Shown: positions 16,720 through 25,897, counted from the stretch's first letter. The stretch is 64,000 nt of DNA from Lachnospiraceae bacterium (GCA_030524635.1 JAUNGG010000010.1:16343-80342), one strand, 5' to 3'. Notes: generated from the sequence alone by a model not told the origin. Made by a program: numbers and translations.

Positions 16720-18168
16720 TTATCCTACTGTAATCCGTTCCGGCGGCTTCTTCTTCGACTGGGTAAATGCCAGCGCAGAGGAAAGGCTTCCCACCCTTCC
16801 GCAGTACATCAGCACCACCAGCGCCAGCTTACATACCGGCAGAAGCTGCCGGGTGACTCCGGTAGACATGCCTGCCGTTCCGATGGCGGAAAAGGTTTCA
16901 AACAGCACATCGGACATCAGAAGCTCCGGCTGGAACAGCACGATCCAGATGGATGCCGCCATGGCCAGGATCAGATTAAAGGACAGGATCAAGCCTGCCT
17001 GACGCGCCACATCATCATCCAGTCTCCGGTTATAAACATTTACGCCGTCGGTCTGCCCCACACTGGCCCGGATGCACAGCAGCAGCACCGCCAGCGTTGT
17101 GGTCTTAATGCCGCCTGCGGTGGAGCCAGGGCTGCCTCCGATAAACATCAGCACAATGGTCACCAGCTTGCTCCCATCGGTGAGAGCTGCGGTGTCTATG
17201 GTGTTGAATCCGGCTGTCCTGGCCGTCACCGACTGAAACAATGAGGTCCAGATCCGGCCCTTCAGGCTCATATCCGCCATCACATGATCCCGTTCCAGAA
17301 GGAAGAACAGAACGGCACCTCCAAATATCAGCACAGCTGTAGTCACCAGAACGATCTTGGTGTGAAGCAGATATTTTCGGAATCGGAGTCCCTTCTTCGA
17401 GAGATCATCCCATACGATAAATCCGATGCCGCCGATAACAATCAGGCTCATAATGGTAAGATTTACCAGCCAGTCATCATAGTAAGCCATCAGAGAGCTG
17501 TAGGGCTCCCGAAAGCCCATCAGGTCAAAGCCTGCATTGCAGAAGGCAGAGATGGAATGAAAGATCCCATAGTAAATCCCCTTCCACAATCCCAGCTCCG
17601 GAATAAAACGGATGGAGAGCAGCACGGCCCCCGCCCCTTCAAACAGCAAGGTTCCCTGGACGATCTTCTTCGCCAGGCGGACCACGCCGCCGATCTGGAG
17701 GGTATTTACGCTCTCCTGCATCAGTCCCCGCTCCTTCAGGCCGATCTTCCGGCGAAGAATGATGGACAGAAACACGCCGATGGTAATAAAGCCAAGGCCG
17801 CCGATCTGGATCATGGTGATGATTATCAGCTGACCGAACAACGTCCACTGGCTCCAGGTATCCGCCCCGATCAGCCCGGTCACGCAGGTGGCGCTGGTGG
17901 CTGTCAGCAGGCAATTTACAAATCCAAGGCTCTCCCCGCTGCGGTTTGAAATGGGAAGCATCAGCGCCAGCGTCCCTGTCAGGATGATCCCTAAGAATCC
18001 GTAGGCGATAAACTGGGTCTGGGACAGATGATTTCGCATCTGCAGCCAGCGTTTCAGCCAGAAGGGTATCCTTCTCCCCAGCCGGTGCTTCTTTGCCTTC
18101 TCAATTGTAACGGCTTCTATTTGAGACATTTCTGTTTTCTTACTTTTTTTGTGTTCTGTATCTTTCAT
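16720..18168 (-). CDS. TrkH/KtrB family potassium transporter membrane subunit
   Basis: Polytopic cation channel-like transporter, about 482 residues, with four pseudo-repeats. Pore loops with the conserved Gly are visible, for example ATSATCVTGLIG, SAFCNAGFDLMG, SVTARTAGFNTID and SAIGTAGMSTGVT. The short basic cytoplasmic N-terminus precedes the first helix near residue 50. It forms a K+ (possibly Na+-coupled) uptake system with the RCK protein encoded downstream. The start is uncertain: GTG at 18174 or ATG at 18168, with no strong SD for either; the ATG is used. Confidence 0.92.
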   Translation of the reverse strand: MKDTEHKKSKKTEMSQIEAVTIEKAKKHRLGRRIPFWLKRWLQMRNHLSQTQFIAYGFLGIILTGTLALMLPISNRSGESLGFVNCLLTATSATCVTGLIGADTWSQWTLFGQLIIITMIQIGGLGFITIGVFLSIILRRKIGLKERGLMQESVNTLQIGGVVRLAKKIVQGTLLFEGAGAVLLSIRFIPELGLWKGIYYGIFHSISAFCNAGFDLMGFREPYSSLMAYYDDWLVNLTIMSLIVIGGIGFIVWDDLSKKGLRFRKYLLHTKIVLVTTAVLIFGGAVLFFLLERDHVMADMSLKGRIWTSLFQSVTARTAGFNTIDTAALTDGSKLVTIVLMFIGGSPGSTAGGIKTTTLAVLLLCIRASVGQTDGVNVYNRRLDDDVARQAGLILSFNLILAMAASIWIVLFQPELLMSDVLFETFSAIGTAGMSTGVTRQLLPVCKLALVVLMYCGRVGSLSSALAFTQSKKKPPERITVG

Positions 18169-18247
18169 TTGCACTCATTTCCAATCTGCTGCTGATTCGA
18201 TTCCATACCTTCACAGCTGCGAGTAAGTATCGATTCTGACAATATCC

Positions 18248-19069
18248 TTACCCCCGGATCCGTCCTACTGCCTGCCAGGCGGAAAACAGCAGAAAGCAGA
18301 TCAGATTGACCACCACCACACTGGCTCCTGCCGGCGTGGAAAAGGTGTAGGATGCCACCATTCCCAGGGCAAAGCAGGTGACGGATACCACGCCGGATGA
18401 GATCATCACGCCCCGAAAGCTTTTAAAGATCCGCATGGAGGTGAGAGCCGGAAAGATGATCAGGCTGGAAATCAGCATGGCTCCCATCATCCGCATTCCC
18501 AGCACGATGGTCACCGCCGTCAAAATCGCAATCAGCACATTATACCGCTCCACCCGGACGCCTGTGGCCTTGGCAAAGCTTTCATCAAAGGTGACGGCAA
18601 ACAGCTTATGATAACAGAAGATAAACAGCCCAAGCACAATGATGGACAGCACCACACTCAGCTTCACATCGGAAGGACTCATAGCCAGAATGCTTCCGAA
18701 CATATAGCTGCTGATATCTGTGGTCATCCCGGTGGTCATGGAGGTAACGATAATGCCGATGGCCAGCGCACTGGCCGAGATCATGGCAATAGCCGCATCG
18801 CTTTTTAATTTTCCGTTTTCTGTGATCCGAAGAAGGAAGAACGCCGCCAGCACTACCACCGGAATGGATACTGCCAGAGGCGACCAGCCCAGGGCGATGG
18901 CTACCGACAAGGCTCCGAAGGATACGTGGGACAACCCGTCCCCGATCATGGAGTACCGCTTCAACACCAGGCTGACTCCCAGCAGGGAGGCACACAGGGA
19001 AACCAGGATTCCCCCCACAAATGCCCTTACCAGAAATGGATAAGACAGCATTTCTGCAATTACATGCAT
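18248..19069 (-). CDS. znuB: Zinc/manganese ABC transporter permease (ZnuB-like)
   Basis: Membrane permease of the ABC-3 family, 273 residues, with about eight hydrophobic segments. Family signatures include LLGVSLVLKRYSMIGDGLSHVSFG near the N-terminus (only parts conserved) and the late LGMRMMGAMLISSLIIFP segment. Its start overlaps the ATPase gene by 10 bases, which implies translational coupling. With the ATPase and the His-rich binding protein it forms a complete Zn2+ (less likely Mn2+) importer, expected to be under Zur-type control; no Zur box was confidently recognised. Confidence 0.92.
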   Translation of the reverse strand: MHVIAEMLSYPFLVRAFVGGILVSLCASLLGVSLVLKRYSMIGDGLSHVSFGALSVAIALGWSPLAVSIPVVVLAAFFLLRITENGKLKSDAAIAMISASALAIGIIVTSMTTGMTTDISSYMFGSILAMSPSDVKLSVVLSIIVLGLFIFCYHKLFAVTFDESFAKATGVRVERYNVLIAILTAVTIVLGMRMMGAMLISSLIIFPALTSMRIFKSFRGVMISSGVVSVTCFALGMVASYTFSTPAGASVVVVNLICFLLFSAWQAVGRIRG

Positions 19070-19776
19070 GAATCATCACCTCCCAGGAATTTTTTCCCAA
19101 CCAGACTTTGACGGTATTCCTTCACATTTCCATAAAAAAGTACTCTCTGCTGAAGGTGAAGAATCTTATTGGCCTGGCTTACCACATTCTGGATGTCATG
19201 AGACACCATCAGAATCGTCACCTTCTCCTCCCGGTTCAGCCGCCGTAAAATACCATAAAATTCCTGAATGGCCGACGGATCCAGACCGGTGATGGGTTCA
19301 TCCAAGATCAGCAGCTTGCTGGTAGCGCACAGCGCTCTGGCAATCAGCACCCGCTGCTGCTGCCCTCCGGAAAGCTCCCGGTAGCAGTGGGATTTGAGCT
19401 GGGTGATCCCCAGCTTTTCCATGCATTCCAGCGTCAGCTGCTTCTCCGCCCTGGTATAAAAGGGCCGGTTTCCTCTGCGGCTTAAGCAGCCGGACTGCAC
19501 CACCTCATAGACTGTGGCCGGGAAATCCTTCTGGGCCGCCGTCTGCTGAGGCAGATACCCGATGCCGGTGCGCTTCAGCTCCTCATCCACCACAAGCTTT
19601 CCTGCAGTCGGCTTCAGCAGACCTAAAATGCCCTTCATCAGCGTACTTTTGCCGGAACCATTCTCTCCCACGATACACAGGTAATCCCCTGGATCGATTT
19701 CCATGGTAACATCGATCACCGCATCGTGGTTCTCATATCCAAAATCTACATGTTCACATGTAATCAGTGCACTCAT
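19060..19776 (-). CDS. znuC: Zinc/manganese ABC transporter ATPase (ZnuC-like)
   Basis: ATP-binding subunit, 238 residues. Walker A GENGSGKSTL, Q-loop GYLPQQ, ABC signature LSGGQQQRVLIARAL, Walker B LLILDEPITGLD and the switch His in LMVSHD are all present. It energises the permease encoded immediately downstream. Lies 47 bases after the binding-protein gene on the same transcript. Confidence 0.95.
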   Translation of the reverse strand: MSALITCEHVDFGYENHDAVIDVTMEIDPGDYLCIVGENGSGKSTLMKGILGLLKPTAGKLVVDEELKRTGIGYLPQQTAAQKDFPATVYEVVQSGCLSRRGNRPFYTRAEKQLTLECMEKLGITQLKSHCYRELSGGQQQRVLIARALCATSKLLILDEPITGLDPSAIQEFYGILRRLNREEKVTILMVSHDIQNVVSQANKILHLQQRVLFYGNVKEYRQSLVGKKFLGGDDSCM

Positions 19777-19823
19777 GTTATATCCTTATCTAATCCTTAT
19801 GAAATGGTTTGTCAGTTACAGGC

Positions 19824-20885
19824 TTATTCTGCCAATCCGGCCCGGAGATTCTTTACATTCTGCTCCATCAGCTGAAGATAGGTGATCCCCTCCTCAAACT
19901 CCTGCCGGGTCACATTGTGGCAGGAATGGAGGAGCATGGGGACTGCCCCCGTCTCCTCTCCAATAATCTCCGCTACCCGGTGGCTGGAAAGTTCCAGATA
20001 GTAGACCACCGGAAGCTGCTGCTGCCGCACCTGGTCGATCAGGTAGGCGATGGTCCTGGCGCTTGGCTCTGTATCACTGGAGCAGCCGGCAAAGGCCGCC
20101 CGGTACTGAAGATCATATTCCTCTGCCAGATAACGGAAGGGAAACTTATCTCCCACTATAATTATATCCCGCTTCCGATCCGCCGAAACCTGCTGAAATT
20201 CCCGATCCAGCGCTGCCAGCTCCGTCAGATAGCGGCTGGTATTCTCCTCATAAAAGCTCTGGTGCTGCGGGTCCTCCTGGATCAGAATGCTGCTGATGGT
20301 CTCTACGATCTTCATGGCATTGACCGGAGAGGTCCAGATATGTTCATCATACTCGATCTCCCGCACCTGGCCCGGCTCATAGTGATGATCGTGGTCGTGA
20401 TCATCCTCATCATCATGACTGTGGCCATGGTCATGGTCATGGCCCGCACCTTCCTCCATTCCTTCCACAATCTCCTCCTCCAGCACATCCACGCTGTCCA
20501 TCATGCTGACTGCGCGAAGCTCTGGATTTCCAATGGATTCCAGGGCATCCTCCACCCATTGCTCCATCTCACCTCCATTATATAGGAAGATATCCGAATT
20601 CTGGATGGTGATCATATCAGCTGGTGTAGGTTCAAAGGAATGGCTGTCCATCCCTGCGGGAACCACCAGTTTCAGCTTCACCCGGTCCCCGGCAATCTGG
20701 CGGACGAAATCATAATAAGGGAACAAGGTTGTGGTCACACAAAGCCTGTCCGATTGATCCTGCTGCTGGCTGCTTCCCTGATCAGCCTCATTCTGAGCCA
20801 GCCTGCCGCAGCCTGCAAGACACAGGCAAAGGCAAAGAAAGCCGGCAGCTGTTTTAAGTCTCTTATTTTCACTCTTATTTCTCAA
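19824..20885 (-). CDS. znuA: Zinc-binding lipoprotein (ZnuA-like) with His/Asp-rich loop
   Basis: Extracytoplasmic metal-binding protein of the cluster 9 (TroA/ZnuA) type. A signal peptide ends in a lipobox (LAGC). The metal ligands are expected at GMDSHSFEPTP (His), after the HDHDHGHSHDDEDDHDHD loop at EHIWTSPVNAMK (His), and at the C-terminal GCSSDTEPS acidic site. The long His/Asp loop is typical of zinc rather than manganese proteins. The longest frame begins with GTG 20930 inside the upstream MATE gene. TTG 20885, with AAAGGA five bases before it, gives a conventional signal peptide (start, then RNKSENKRLK) and is preferred; this start is uncertain. Confidence 0.9.
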   Translation of the reverse strand: MRNKSENKRLKTAAGFLCLCLCLAGCGRLAQNEADQGSSQQQDQSDRLCVTTTLFPYYDFVRQIAGDRVKLKLVVPAGMDSHSFEPTPADMITIQNSDIFLYNGGEMEQWVEDALESIGNPELRAVSMMDSVDVLEEEIVEGMEEGAGHDHDHGHSHDDEDDHDHDHHYEPGQVREIEYDEHIWTSPVNAMKIVETISSILIQEDPQHQSFYEENTSRYLTELAALDREFQQVSADRKRDIIIVGDKFPFRYLAEEYDLQYRAAFAGCSSDTEPSARTIAYLIDQVRQQQLPVVYYLELSSHRVAEIIGEETGAVPMLLHSCHNVTRQEFEEGITYLQLMEQNVKNLRAGLAE

Positions 20886-20908
20886 AAGCAATCCTTTCTG
20901 TCCTTCCT

Positions 20909-22315
20909 CTAAATCTTCACTGACGTCCACTTTCCCGACTTAAAGCGCCAGGTGGTCAAAAGGAACCGGCTCAGCTGGTCGCCCATAATTCCCATCCAAA
21001 CGCCAAGCAGGCCAAGCCCTACCACATATCCCATCACATAGGAGCCCAGGGTACGGACCAGTGTCACGCTGAAGGTGGAGGCTGCCATGGTGAAGAATAC
21101 ATCGCCGGCGCCACGCAGGCATCCCATATAAATAACCTGAGCAATCTGCAGCACCACGATCAGCACCATCAGACGCATAATGCCGATTCCCATATCGATG
21201 ATCTCCGGCTCTGTAAAGAACAGCCGGTACAGCATCCGCCCTCCCAGCAGATAAACCAATGACAACACCAGTGAAATCATATTTCCAATTCGTTGGCAGA
21301 TATTTCCATACTTTACTGCTTCCTCTGGCGCCTTCTCCCCCAGACTTCTTCCAATCAGCGCAACTGCTGCTGCCTGCATTCCATCTCCAAAGGAGAAGGA
21401 CACGCTCATAATATTCATTCCCACCTGATGGGCTGCCATGGCTGCCGTTCCTAAGTTCGCTGCCATCACAGCCGTGGACATAAAGCCGATCCGCATCAGC
21501 ACCTGCTCGGTAAACACGCTGGAGCTGATCCTGATCATGCTGCGGACTGGATTCAGCGATGGACGGATCCGCTCACGCACCATGTAAGGAAGGCTGACAA
21601 ATCCATCCTTAAATAAGGAACGGATACTCATAATACACGCAATTACCGTTCCAAACACCGTGGCAAGAGCTGCTCCTTTGATTCCCAGAGCAGGAAAGCC
21701 GAAATGTCCGTTGATGATCAGGTAATTGCCGATCATATTGACTACATTGGAGGTTACATTGGTCTTCATGGCGATCTTGGTATTTCCAGCTCCCCGCTGC
21801 GCCGCATTGATTACCAGGGAAATAATATTAAAGATCATTCCGCCCATGATGATCCGGAAATAAAGCACTGCGCTGTCATGGGTATCCTCTCCTGAACCAC
21901 ACAGATTAATGATCGGCTCTGCCAGAAGCACACAGAGAATACTGATCACGATTCCTGCCGCTATGGTAAAGAAAAGCGCTACCATTAATGCCTGATTGGC
22001 GCCTTTCTTGTCCTGCTCTCCCCGCCGCCTGGCCACGATTGCCGAAACCGACACATTCAAGGCGATAAACAGCGCCATCCCCAGAAACTTCGGCTGGGTA
22101 GTCAGTCCCACCGCCGCTACTGCGTACGCTCCCAGTGAGCTTACCATAAGCGAATCGATCAGACCCGCCAGCGCCACAAAAAATGATTCCAAAACAGATG
22201 GCCACGCCATCTTCACTGCAATCTTTATCCTTTCCTGATTTTCACTTAAATATGTAGCAATCCCTGCCATCTTCTGTAACCTTGCTTTCCTGTTTTTCGT
22301 ATTCTTAAAATGCAT
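20909..22315 (-). CDS. MATE family efflux transporter
   Basis: Multidrug/toxin extrusion type antiporter, about 468 residues with 12 hydrophobic segments in two homologous halves (MAWPSVLESFFVALAGLIDSLMV at the start of the first half; only short motifs quoted as conserved). Function is export of an unidentified cationic or toxic compound driven by Na+ or H+. The longest frame would start at 22510, but a good promoter at 22383-22411 lies inside it, so the protein must start downstream: ATG 22315 or ATG 22270, both with weak SD. The znuA start is only 23 bases after its stop, so MATE, znuA, znuC and znuB appear to be one operon, an unusual pairing. Confidence 0.88.
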   Translation of the reverse strand: MHFKNTKNRKARLQKMAGIATYLSENQERIKIAVKMAWPSVLESFFVALAGLIDSLMVSSLGAYAVAAVGLTTQPKFLGMALFIALNVSVSAIVARRRGEQDKKGANQALMVALFFTIAAGIVISILCVLLAEPIINLCGSGEDTHDSAVLYFRIIMGGMIFNIISLVINAAQRGAGNTKIAMKTNVTSNVVNMIGNYLIINGHFGFPALGIKGAALATVFGTVIACIMSIRSLFKDGFVSLPYMVRERIRPSLNPVRSMIRISSSVFTEQVLMRIGFMSTAVMAANLGTAAMAAHQVGMNIMSVSFSFGDGMQAAAVALIGRSLGEKAPEEAVKYGNICQRIGNMISLVLSLVYLLGGRMLYRLFFTEPEIIDMGIGIMRLMVLIVVLQIAQVIYMGCLRGAGDVFFTMAASTFSVTLVRTLGSYVMGYVVGLGLLGVWMGIMGDQLSRFLLTTWRFKSGKWTSVKI

Positions 22316-22382
22316 GTCAGCGCTGGAAATCCCTGCTGAATTTTCTTCCGCAGCCTGATCGGCCGCAGACGCTTTGGTTAAT

Positions 22383-22411
22383 AGTATAACACAGAAATAT
22401 GGCTGGGGCAA
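22383..22411 (-). promoter_or_regulatory. Promoter of the MATE-znu operon
   Basis: TTGCCC (22406-22411, minus strand), 17-base spacer, TATACT (22383-22388). It lies right behind the fruA terminator and decides that the MATE start is downstream of about 22375. Confidence 0.7.
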
Positions 22412-22429
22412 GAACGAAGAAAAAATGCC

Positions 22430-22471
22430 AAAAAAACCGCCCCAGGCATCTGCTGCCCGCAGACTGCCTGG
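22430..22471 (-). terminator. Terminator of the fructose PTS gene
   Basis: CCAGGCA/TGCCTGG with an inner TCTGC/GCAGA extension (22442-22471) followed on the minus strand by GGCGGTTTTTTT. It separates the PTS gene from the MATE-znu promoter. Confidence 0.8.
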
Positions 22472-22540
22472 AACGGTATGAAAATACTCCCCAGTATTTA
22501 TTGATATCACTTCAGATCCTTACGATCTGTTATCCCGGTA

Positions 22541-24514
22541 TTACGCCTCCAGATCCTTCTTAAGCACTGCCAGAATTCCGCATCCCACAACCGATCCGAT
22601 GACAATTGCCGCCAGATACATCAGCGGATTTCCAATGGTAGGAAGCACGAAGATTCCGCCGTGAGGTGCACGCAGTGTGCAGTGGAACAGCATGGACAGA
22701 CCCCCTGCAATGGCAGAGCCGATGATGCAGGATGGAAGCACCCGCAGCGGATCCTGAGCAGCAAAGGGAATGGCGCCTTCTGAGATAAAGGACAGACCCA
22801 TAATATAGTTTACCACACCGGACTGTCTTTCCTTCTCGGTAAATTTTTTCTTAAAGAAGGTACTGCAGAGAGCAATCACTAACGGCGGCACCATACCGCC
22901 TGCCATAACGGCTGCCATAATATCAAAGTTGCCTTCTGCAAGCTGTGCGGTTCCGAACACATAGGCTGCCTTGTTGAAGGGGCCTCCCATATCGATGGAC
23001 ATCATGCCGCCCAGCACAGCGCCTAACAGTACACGGCTGCTGCCGCCCATGCTGTTAAGCAGGCCGTTTAATCCATCATTGATCATTCCCATAACCGGAT
23101 TAATAATGGTAGTCACAACAGCTGCCAGGAAAATTCCAACCACCGGATAGATCAGCACCGGCTTAATCCCTTCCAAAGATTTCGGAAGATGGCTGCAGAG
23201 CTTCTTTAAGCCCACCATCAGGTAGCCGCCTGCAAAGCCAGCAAACAGCGCTCCTAGGAAGCCTGCGTTCACAGCTCCTCCGGCAGGGTTGGCGAAGGTA
23301 ACTCCCATTTTGGCAATCATACCGCCTACAAAGCCCACTGCCAGACCTGGACGGTCTGCAATACTCATGGAGATGAAACCGGCCAGAACCGGAAGCATCA
23401 GGTCAAAGGCCTGCTCACCTACCGTCTTTAAGTAAGCAGCCAGCGGCGTATTCTTACCAAAGTTGGAAGGATCAATGGAATAATCATCAAAGAGGAATGC
23501 CAGCGCGATCAAAATTCCGCCGCCGATCACGAAGGGAAGCATGTGGGATACGCCGTTCATCAGATGCTTGTAGATGGTACGCCCCAGACTGTCTCCTCCT
23601 GCGGCGGCTCCTGCGCCGCCTTCCTCGCTGCCGCCTGCATGATGGTAAATGGGAACAGTGCCGCTGACTGCCTTCTTTACCAGTTCCTCACCCTTGTGAA
23701 TACCGTCGGATACGGAGGTCATGATAACCGGCTTTCCGTCAAAGCGGGCCATCTCCACATTCTTGTCAGCTGCGATAATGATGGCATCGGCATTCTTGAT
23801 CTCTTCAGCGGTAAGCACATTAGCCGCACCGCCGGATCCATTCGTCTCCGCCTTCACCGGAATTCCCAGCTTCTTTCCTACATTTTCCAGATTTTCTGCT
23901 GCCATGTAGGTGTGGGCAATGCCAGTGGGGCAGGCAGTGACACAGAGAACCCGGTAGCCGGATTTTCCTGCTGCGGACGCTCCTTGGCTGCTTCCATCAG
24001 CAGAATCTGCCTGATCTGCCGATGCTTCTTTTTCCTTTTCTTCCTCCTTGCCAAACCGGCCGCTCTCCGCCTTGTCGATGATATCCAGAAATTCTTCCTT
24101 CGTCTTTGCTGCCAGCAGCGACTCCTTGAAGCCTGGATTCATCAGCAGCATGGACAGATTTGCCAGTGCCTCCAGATGCACATCAGCTCCGCCTGCCGGG
24201 GCTGCGATCATAAAGATCAGATTCGCCAGCGAACCGTCAAACGCCTCATAGTCCACGCCCTCCGGTACAGTGACAGCCGCCAGCCCTGGTTCCTTTACCG
24301 CCTCCACCTTGGCATGTGGAATCGCGATACCGTCACCGATGGCGGTACTTCCCAGTGCCTCTCTGGCTAAGATCCCTTCCTTATATCCTGCCCGGTCAGA
24401 AATCCGTCCGCCTGCATCCATCAAACCCACCAGCTTATCGATGGCCTCCTCCTTGGAATGAAGCGTTACCCCTAATTCAATGCTTTCTTTCTTCAAAAGC
24501 TCTGTGATCCTCAT
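22541..24514 (-). CDS. fruA: Fructose-type PTS transporter, fused EIIABC
   Basis: Phosphorylates and imports fructose, giving fructose-1-phosphate, 657 residues. EIIA domain about 1-150 with phospho-His in GDGIAIPHAKVE. A Ser/Ala/Asp linker is followed by EIIB at about 170-275 with phospho-Cys in CVTACPTGIAHTYMAAE. EIIC runs from about 310 to the end with nine or so membrane segments (HMLPFVIGGGILIALAF, EGAIPFAAQDPLRV). Domain order A-B-C is usual for clostridial FruA. ATG 24514 has AAAAGGAGG upstream. The normal operon partner fruK (1-phosphofructokinase) is present only as the 45-codon remnant immediately upstream, so the F1P kinase must be encoded elsewhere. Confidence 0.95.
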   Translation of the reverse strand: MRITELLKKESIELGVTLHSKEEAIDKLVGLMDAGGRISDRAGYKEGILAREALGSTAIGDGIAIPHAKVEAVKEPGLAAVTVPEGVDYEAFDGSLANLIFMIAAPAGGADVHLEALANLSMLLMNPGFKESLLAAKTKEEFLDIIDKAESGRFGKEEEKEKEASADQADSADGSSQGASAAGKSGYRVLCVTACPTGIAHTYMAAENLENVGKKLGIPVKAETNGSGGAANVLTAEEIKNADAIIIAADKNVEMARFDGKPVIMTSVSDGIHKGEELVKKAVSGTVPIYHHAGGSEEGGAGAAAGGDSLGRTIYKHLMNGVSHMLPFVIGGGILIALAFLFDDYSIDPSNFGKNTPLAAYLKTVGEQAFDLMLPVLAGFISMSIADRPGLAVGFVGGMIAKMGVTFANPAGGAVNAGFLGALFAGFAGGYLMVGLKKLCSHLPKSLEGIKPVLIYPVVGIFLAAVVTTIINPVMGMINDGLNGLLNSMGGSSRVLLGAVLGGMMSIDMGGPFNKAAYVFGTAQLAEGNFDIMAAVMAGGMVPPLVIALCSTFFKKKFTEKERQSGVVNYIMGLSFISEGAIPFAAQDPLRVLPSCIIGSAIAGGLSMLFHCTLRAPHGGIFVLPTIGNPLMYLAAIVIGSVVGCGILAVLKKDLEA

Positions 24515-24540
24515 ATCCTGCGCCTCCTTTTCTTATTTTC

Positions 24541-24678
24541 TTATAATGTTTGATAAAGCTTCATAATCTTCTCACAGTAGATGTTTTCCTTCACAGTCCG
24601 GTTCACCATACCGGGAGTAAAATGATTTACGTTTACCACGTAGTCCAGTGCCGGATTAAATGTTACGGTGTAAATCAT
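24541..24678 (-). pseudogene. fruK: 1-phosphofructokinase (FruK) remnant, 45 codons
   Basis: A 45-codon frame starts MIYTVTFNPALDYVV and continues to GMVNRT, the recognisable N-terminus of FruK/LacC-type sugar kinases, which normally have about 300 residues. After about 30 residues it jumps to a short unrelated tail (EKIMKLYQTL, stop), as if an internal deletion joined the first codons to the last ones. The ribosome binding site (GGAGAAG) and promoter are intact and fruA starts 26 bases downstream, so the fragment may still be translated as an operon leader. No kinase activity is possible. Confidence 0.8.
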
Positions 24679-24700
24679 ACGTCACTTCTCCTTTTCTTTA

Positions 24701-24742
24701 TGAAATTTTGTTTCATCTGTTAGTTATATCATATCGCGATAT
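24701..24742 (-). promoter_or_regulatory. Two palindromes at the fru promoter, candidate operators
   Basis: A perfect 12-bp palindrome ATATCGCGATAT (24731-24742) touches the -10 box. A second dyad, TGAAATTTTGTTTCA (24701-24715; TGAAA, 5-base spacer, TTTCA), lies just downstream. Both are placed as repressor sites. FruR is the usual regulator of such operons but is not in the window; the binder is unknown. Confidence 0.5.
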
Positions 24743-24756
24743 TTTAATTTCGTCAA
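24728..24756 (-). promoter_or_regulatory. Promoter of the fru operon
   Basis: TTGACG (24751-24756, minus strand), 17-base spacer, TATGAT (24728-24733), about 50 bases before the fruK remnant start. The rest of 24760-25020 is AT-rich without a gene. Confidence 0.75.
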
Positions 24757-25021
24757 TAGTTATTTATAAGAAATATTATTTCACGCTAATTTTCATCAAT
24801 CTGCCGGAATCCTCTTCTCTTTTCCATGATTTCTCACCTCTTTTTTGTCTATTTTGCTCATATCCTTACAAAAAATTCCTGGGCGGATTTTCCTTTTCTC
24901 CTTTGATTTCGTCTTCTATAGTGAAATTGCATAGTTTTTATAATAATTTTCAAAAAAACTGTTGATTTTTTATCCAATTCGCTGTATTTTGAAAGGATAA
25001 ACAAAAAAGGACATATGACCT

Positions 25022-25050
25022 TTCAAGTTATCTGCTTCATCCTATATAAT
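25022..25050 (+). promoter_or_regulatory. Candidate promoter of the Crp-type regulator gene
   Basis: TTCAAG (25022-25027), 17-base spacer, perfect -10 TATAAT (25045-25050), 41 bases before the ATG. The poor -35 suggests regulation. Confidence 0.5.
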
Positions 25051-25091
25051 AGAAATAACCAGTGACACAATGAAAAGAGGTGCGATCCCAT

Positions 25092-25805
25092 ATGGATGTG
25101 TTCAACGAACTGCCGCCGAAAAAACGAGATTATATGAATCTTCTTTTTCAGAACTGCACGGAAGAAGTGAAGTATTACATGACGCTGATTGAGGTAGACC
25201 CAGATACCGCTCTGATTGAAGCCGGCGATAAATGCAGCAACATTTACATCATCCTGTCCGGGAAGGTGACTGGGATCGAATGGCCCATCAATGAAAAGGA
25301 ATATTCCTTCAAGGATTTCGGTCCAGGTGATTTTTTCGGGGAGATCGAATGCTTTGCAGACCTTACCAACTACCGGATCAGTGTTGTGACGGTCACCAGC
25401 TGCCGTGTGCTTGTGATCCCAGCCCCATTTTATATGGCATGGATCCAGAACGATGTGGAGGCTCTGTATTCACGAACCAAGGTAAATATGCGCCGGCTGA
25501 TCACACAGACGACAGATGCCAGGCGATATCTGTTTTTAGAGGCAAAGGAACGCCTGATTTTGTATCTGATCCGCAAATACGAGCAGCGATCCTCCTCCAT
25601 GCATGCCTGTGACTTGACGCTGAACCAGACCAGAGCCCAGCTGTCGGAGGAAATCGGTTTTTCCGTAAAAACTCTGAACCGGAATATCAAGCTCCTGGAG
25701 GAGATGAATATGATCCAGATCCATCATGGAAAAGTGGTGATTTCAGAGGCCGGATATTTCCAGATGAAATGCTACATGGACCAGCACATTTATGGAGAGA
25801 TCTGA
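25092..25805 (+). CDS. Crp/Fnr family transcription regulator
   Basis: 237 residues. The N-terminal cyclic-nucleotide-binding-like beta-roll (about 20-140) includes LIEAGDKCSNIYIILSG and FGPGDFFGEIECFAD. A dimer helix follows, then a C-terminal winged helix at about 165-225 with recognition-helix region LSEEIGFSVKTLNRNIKLL. No cluster of four Cys that would mark an oxygen-sensing Fnr is seen. Start at ATG 25092 behind AGAGGTG, rather than GTG 25080 which overlaps that SD. It directly precedes the molybdenum hydroxylase genes (93 bases) and so probably controls them; the effector is unknown. Confidence 0.9.
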   Translation: MDVFNELPPKKRDYMNLLFQNCTEEVKYYMTLIEVDPDTALIEAGDKCSNIYIILSGKVTGIEWPINEKEYSFKDFGPGDFFGEIECFADLTNYRISVVTVTSCRVLVIPAPFYMAWIQNDVEALYSRTKVNMRRLITQTTDARRYLFLEAKERLILYLIRKYEQRSSSMHACDLTLNQTRAQLSEEIGFSVKTLNRNIKLLEEMNMIQIHHGKVVISEAGYFQMKCYMDQHIYGEI

Positions 25806-25897
25806 CCAGACTGGGTCAGCACGACATGATTCACAGAGGTTACAGTCCACAGATTCCCTGGGAACGTAACCGCAGCCACAATAAAGGAGGTAACATA

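Noticed and set aside
20390..20460. Short tandem-looking repeats (catcat, ggtcatggtcat)
   Set aside because: They code for the His/Asp-rich zinc loop of ZnuA in frame.
22316..22510. N-terminal 65 residues of the longest MATE reading frame
   Set aside because: A TTGCCC-N17-TATACT promoter lies inside it and the translated part is not like a MATE N-terminus.
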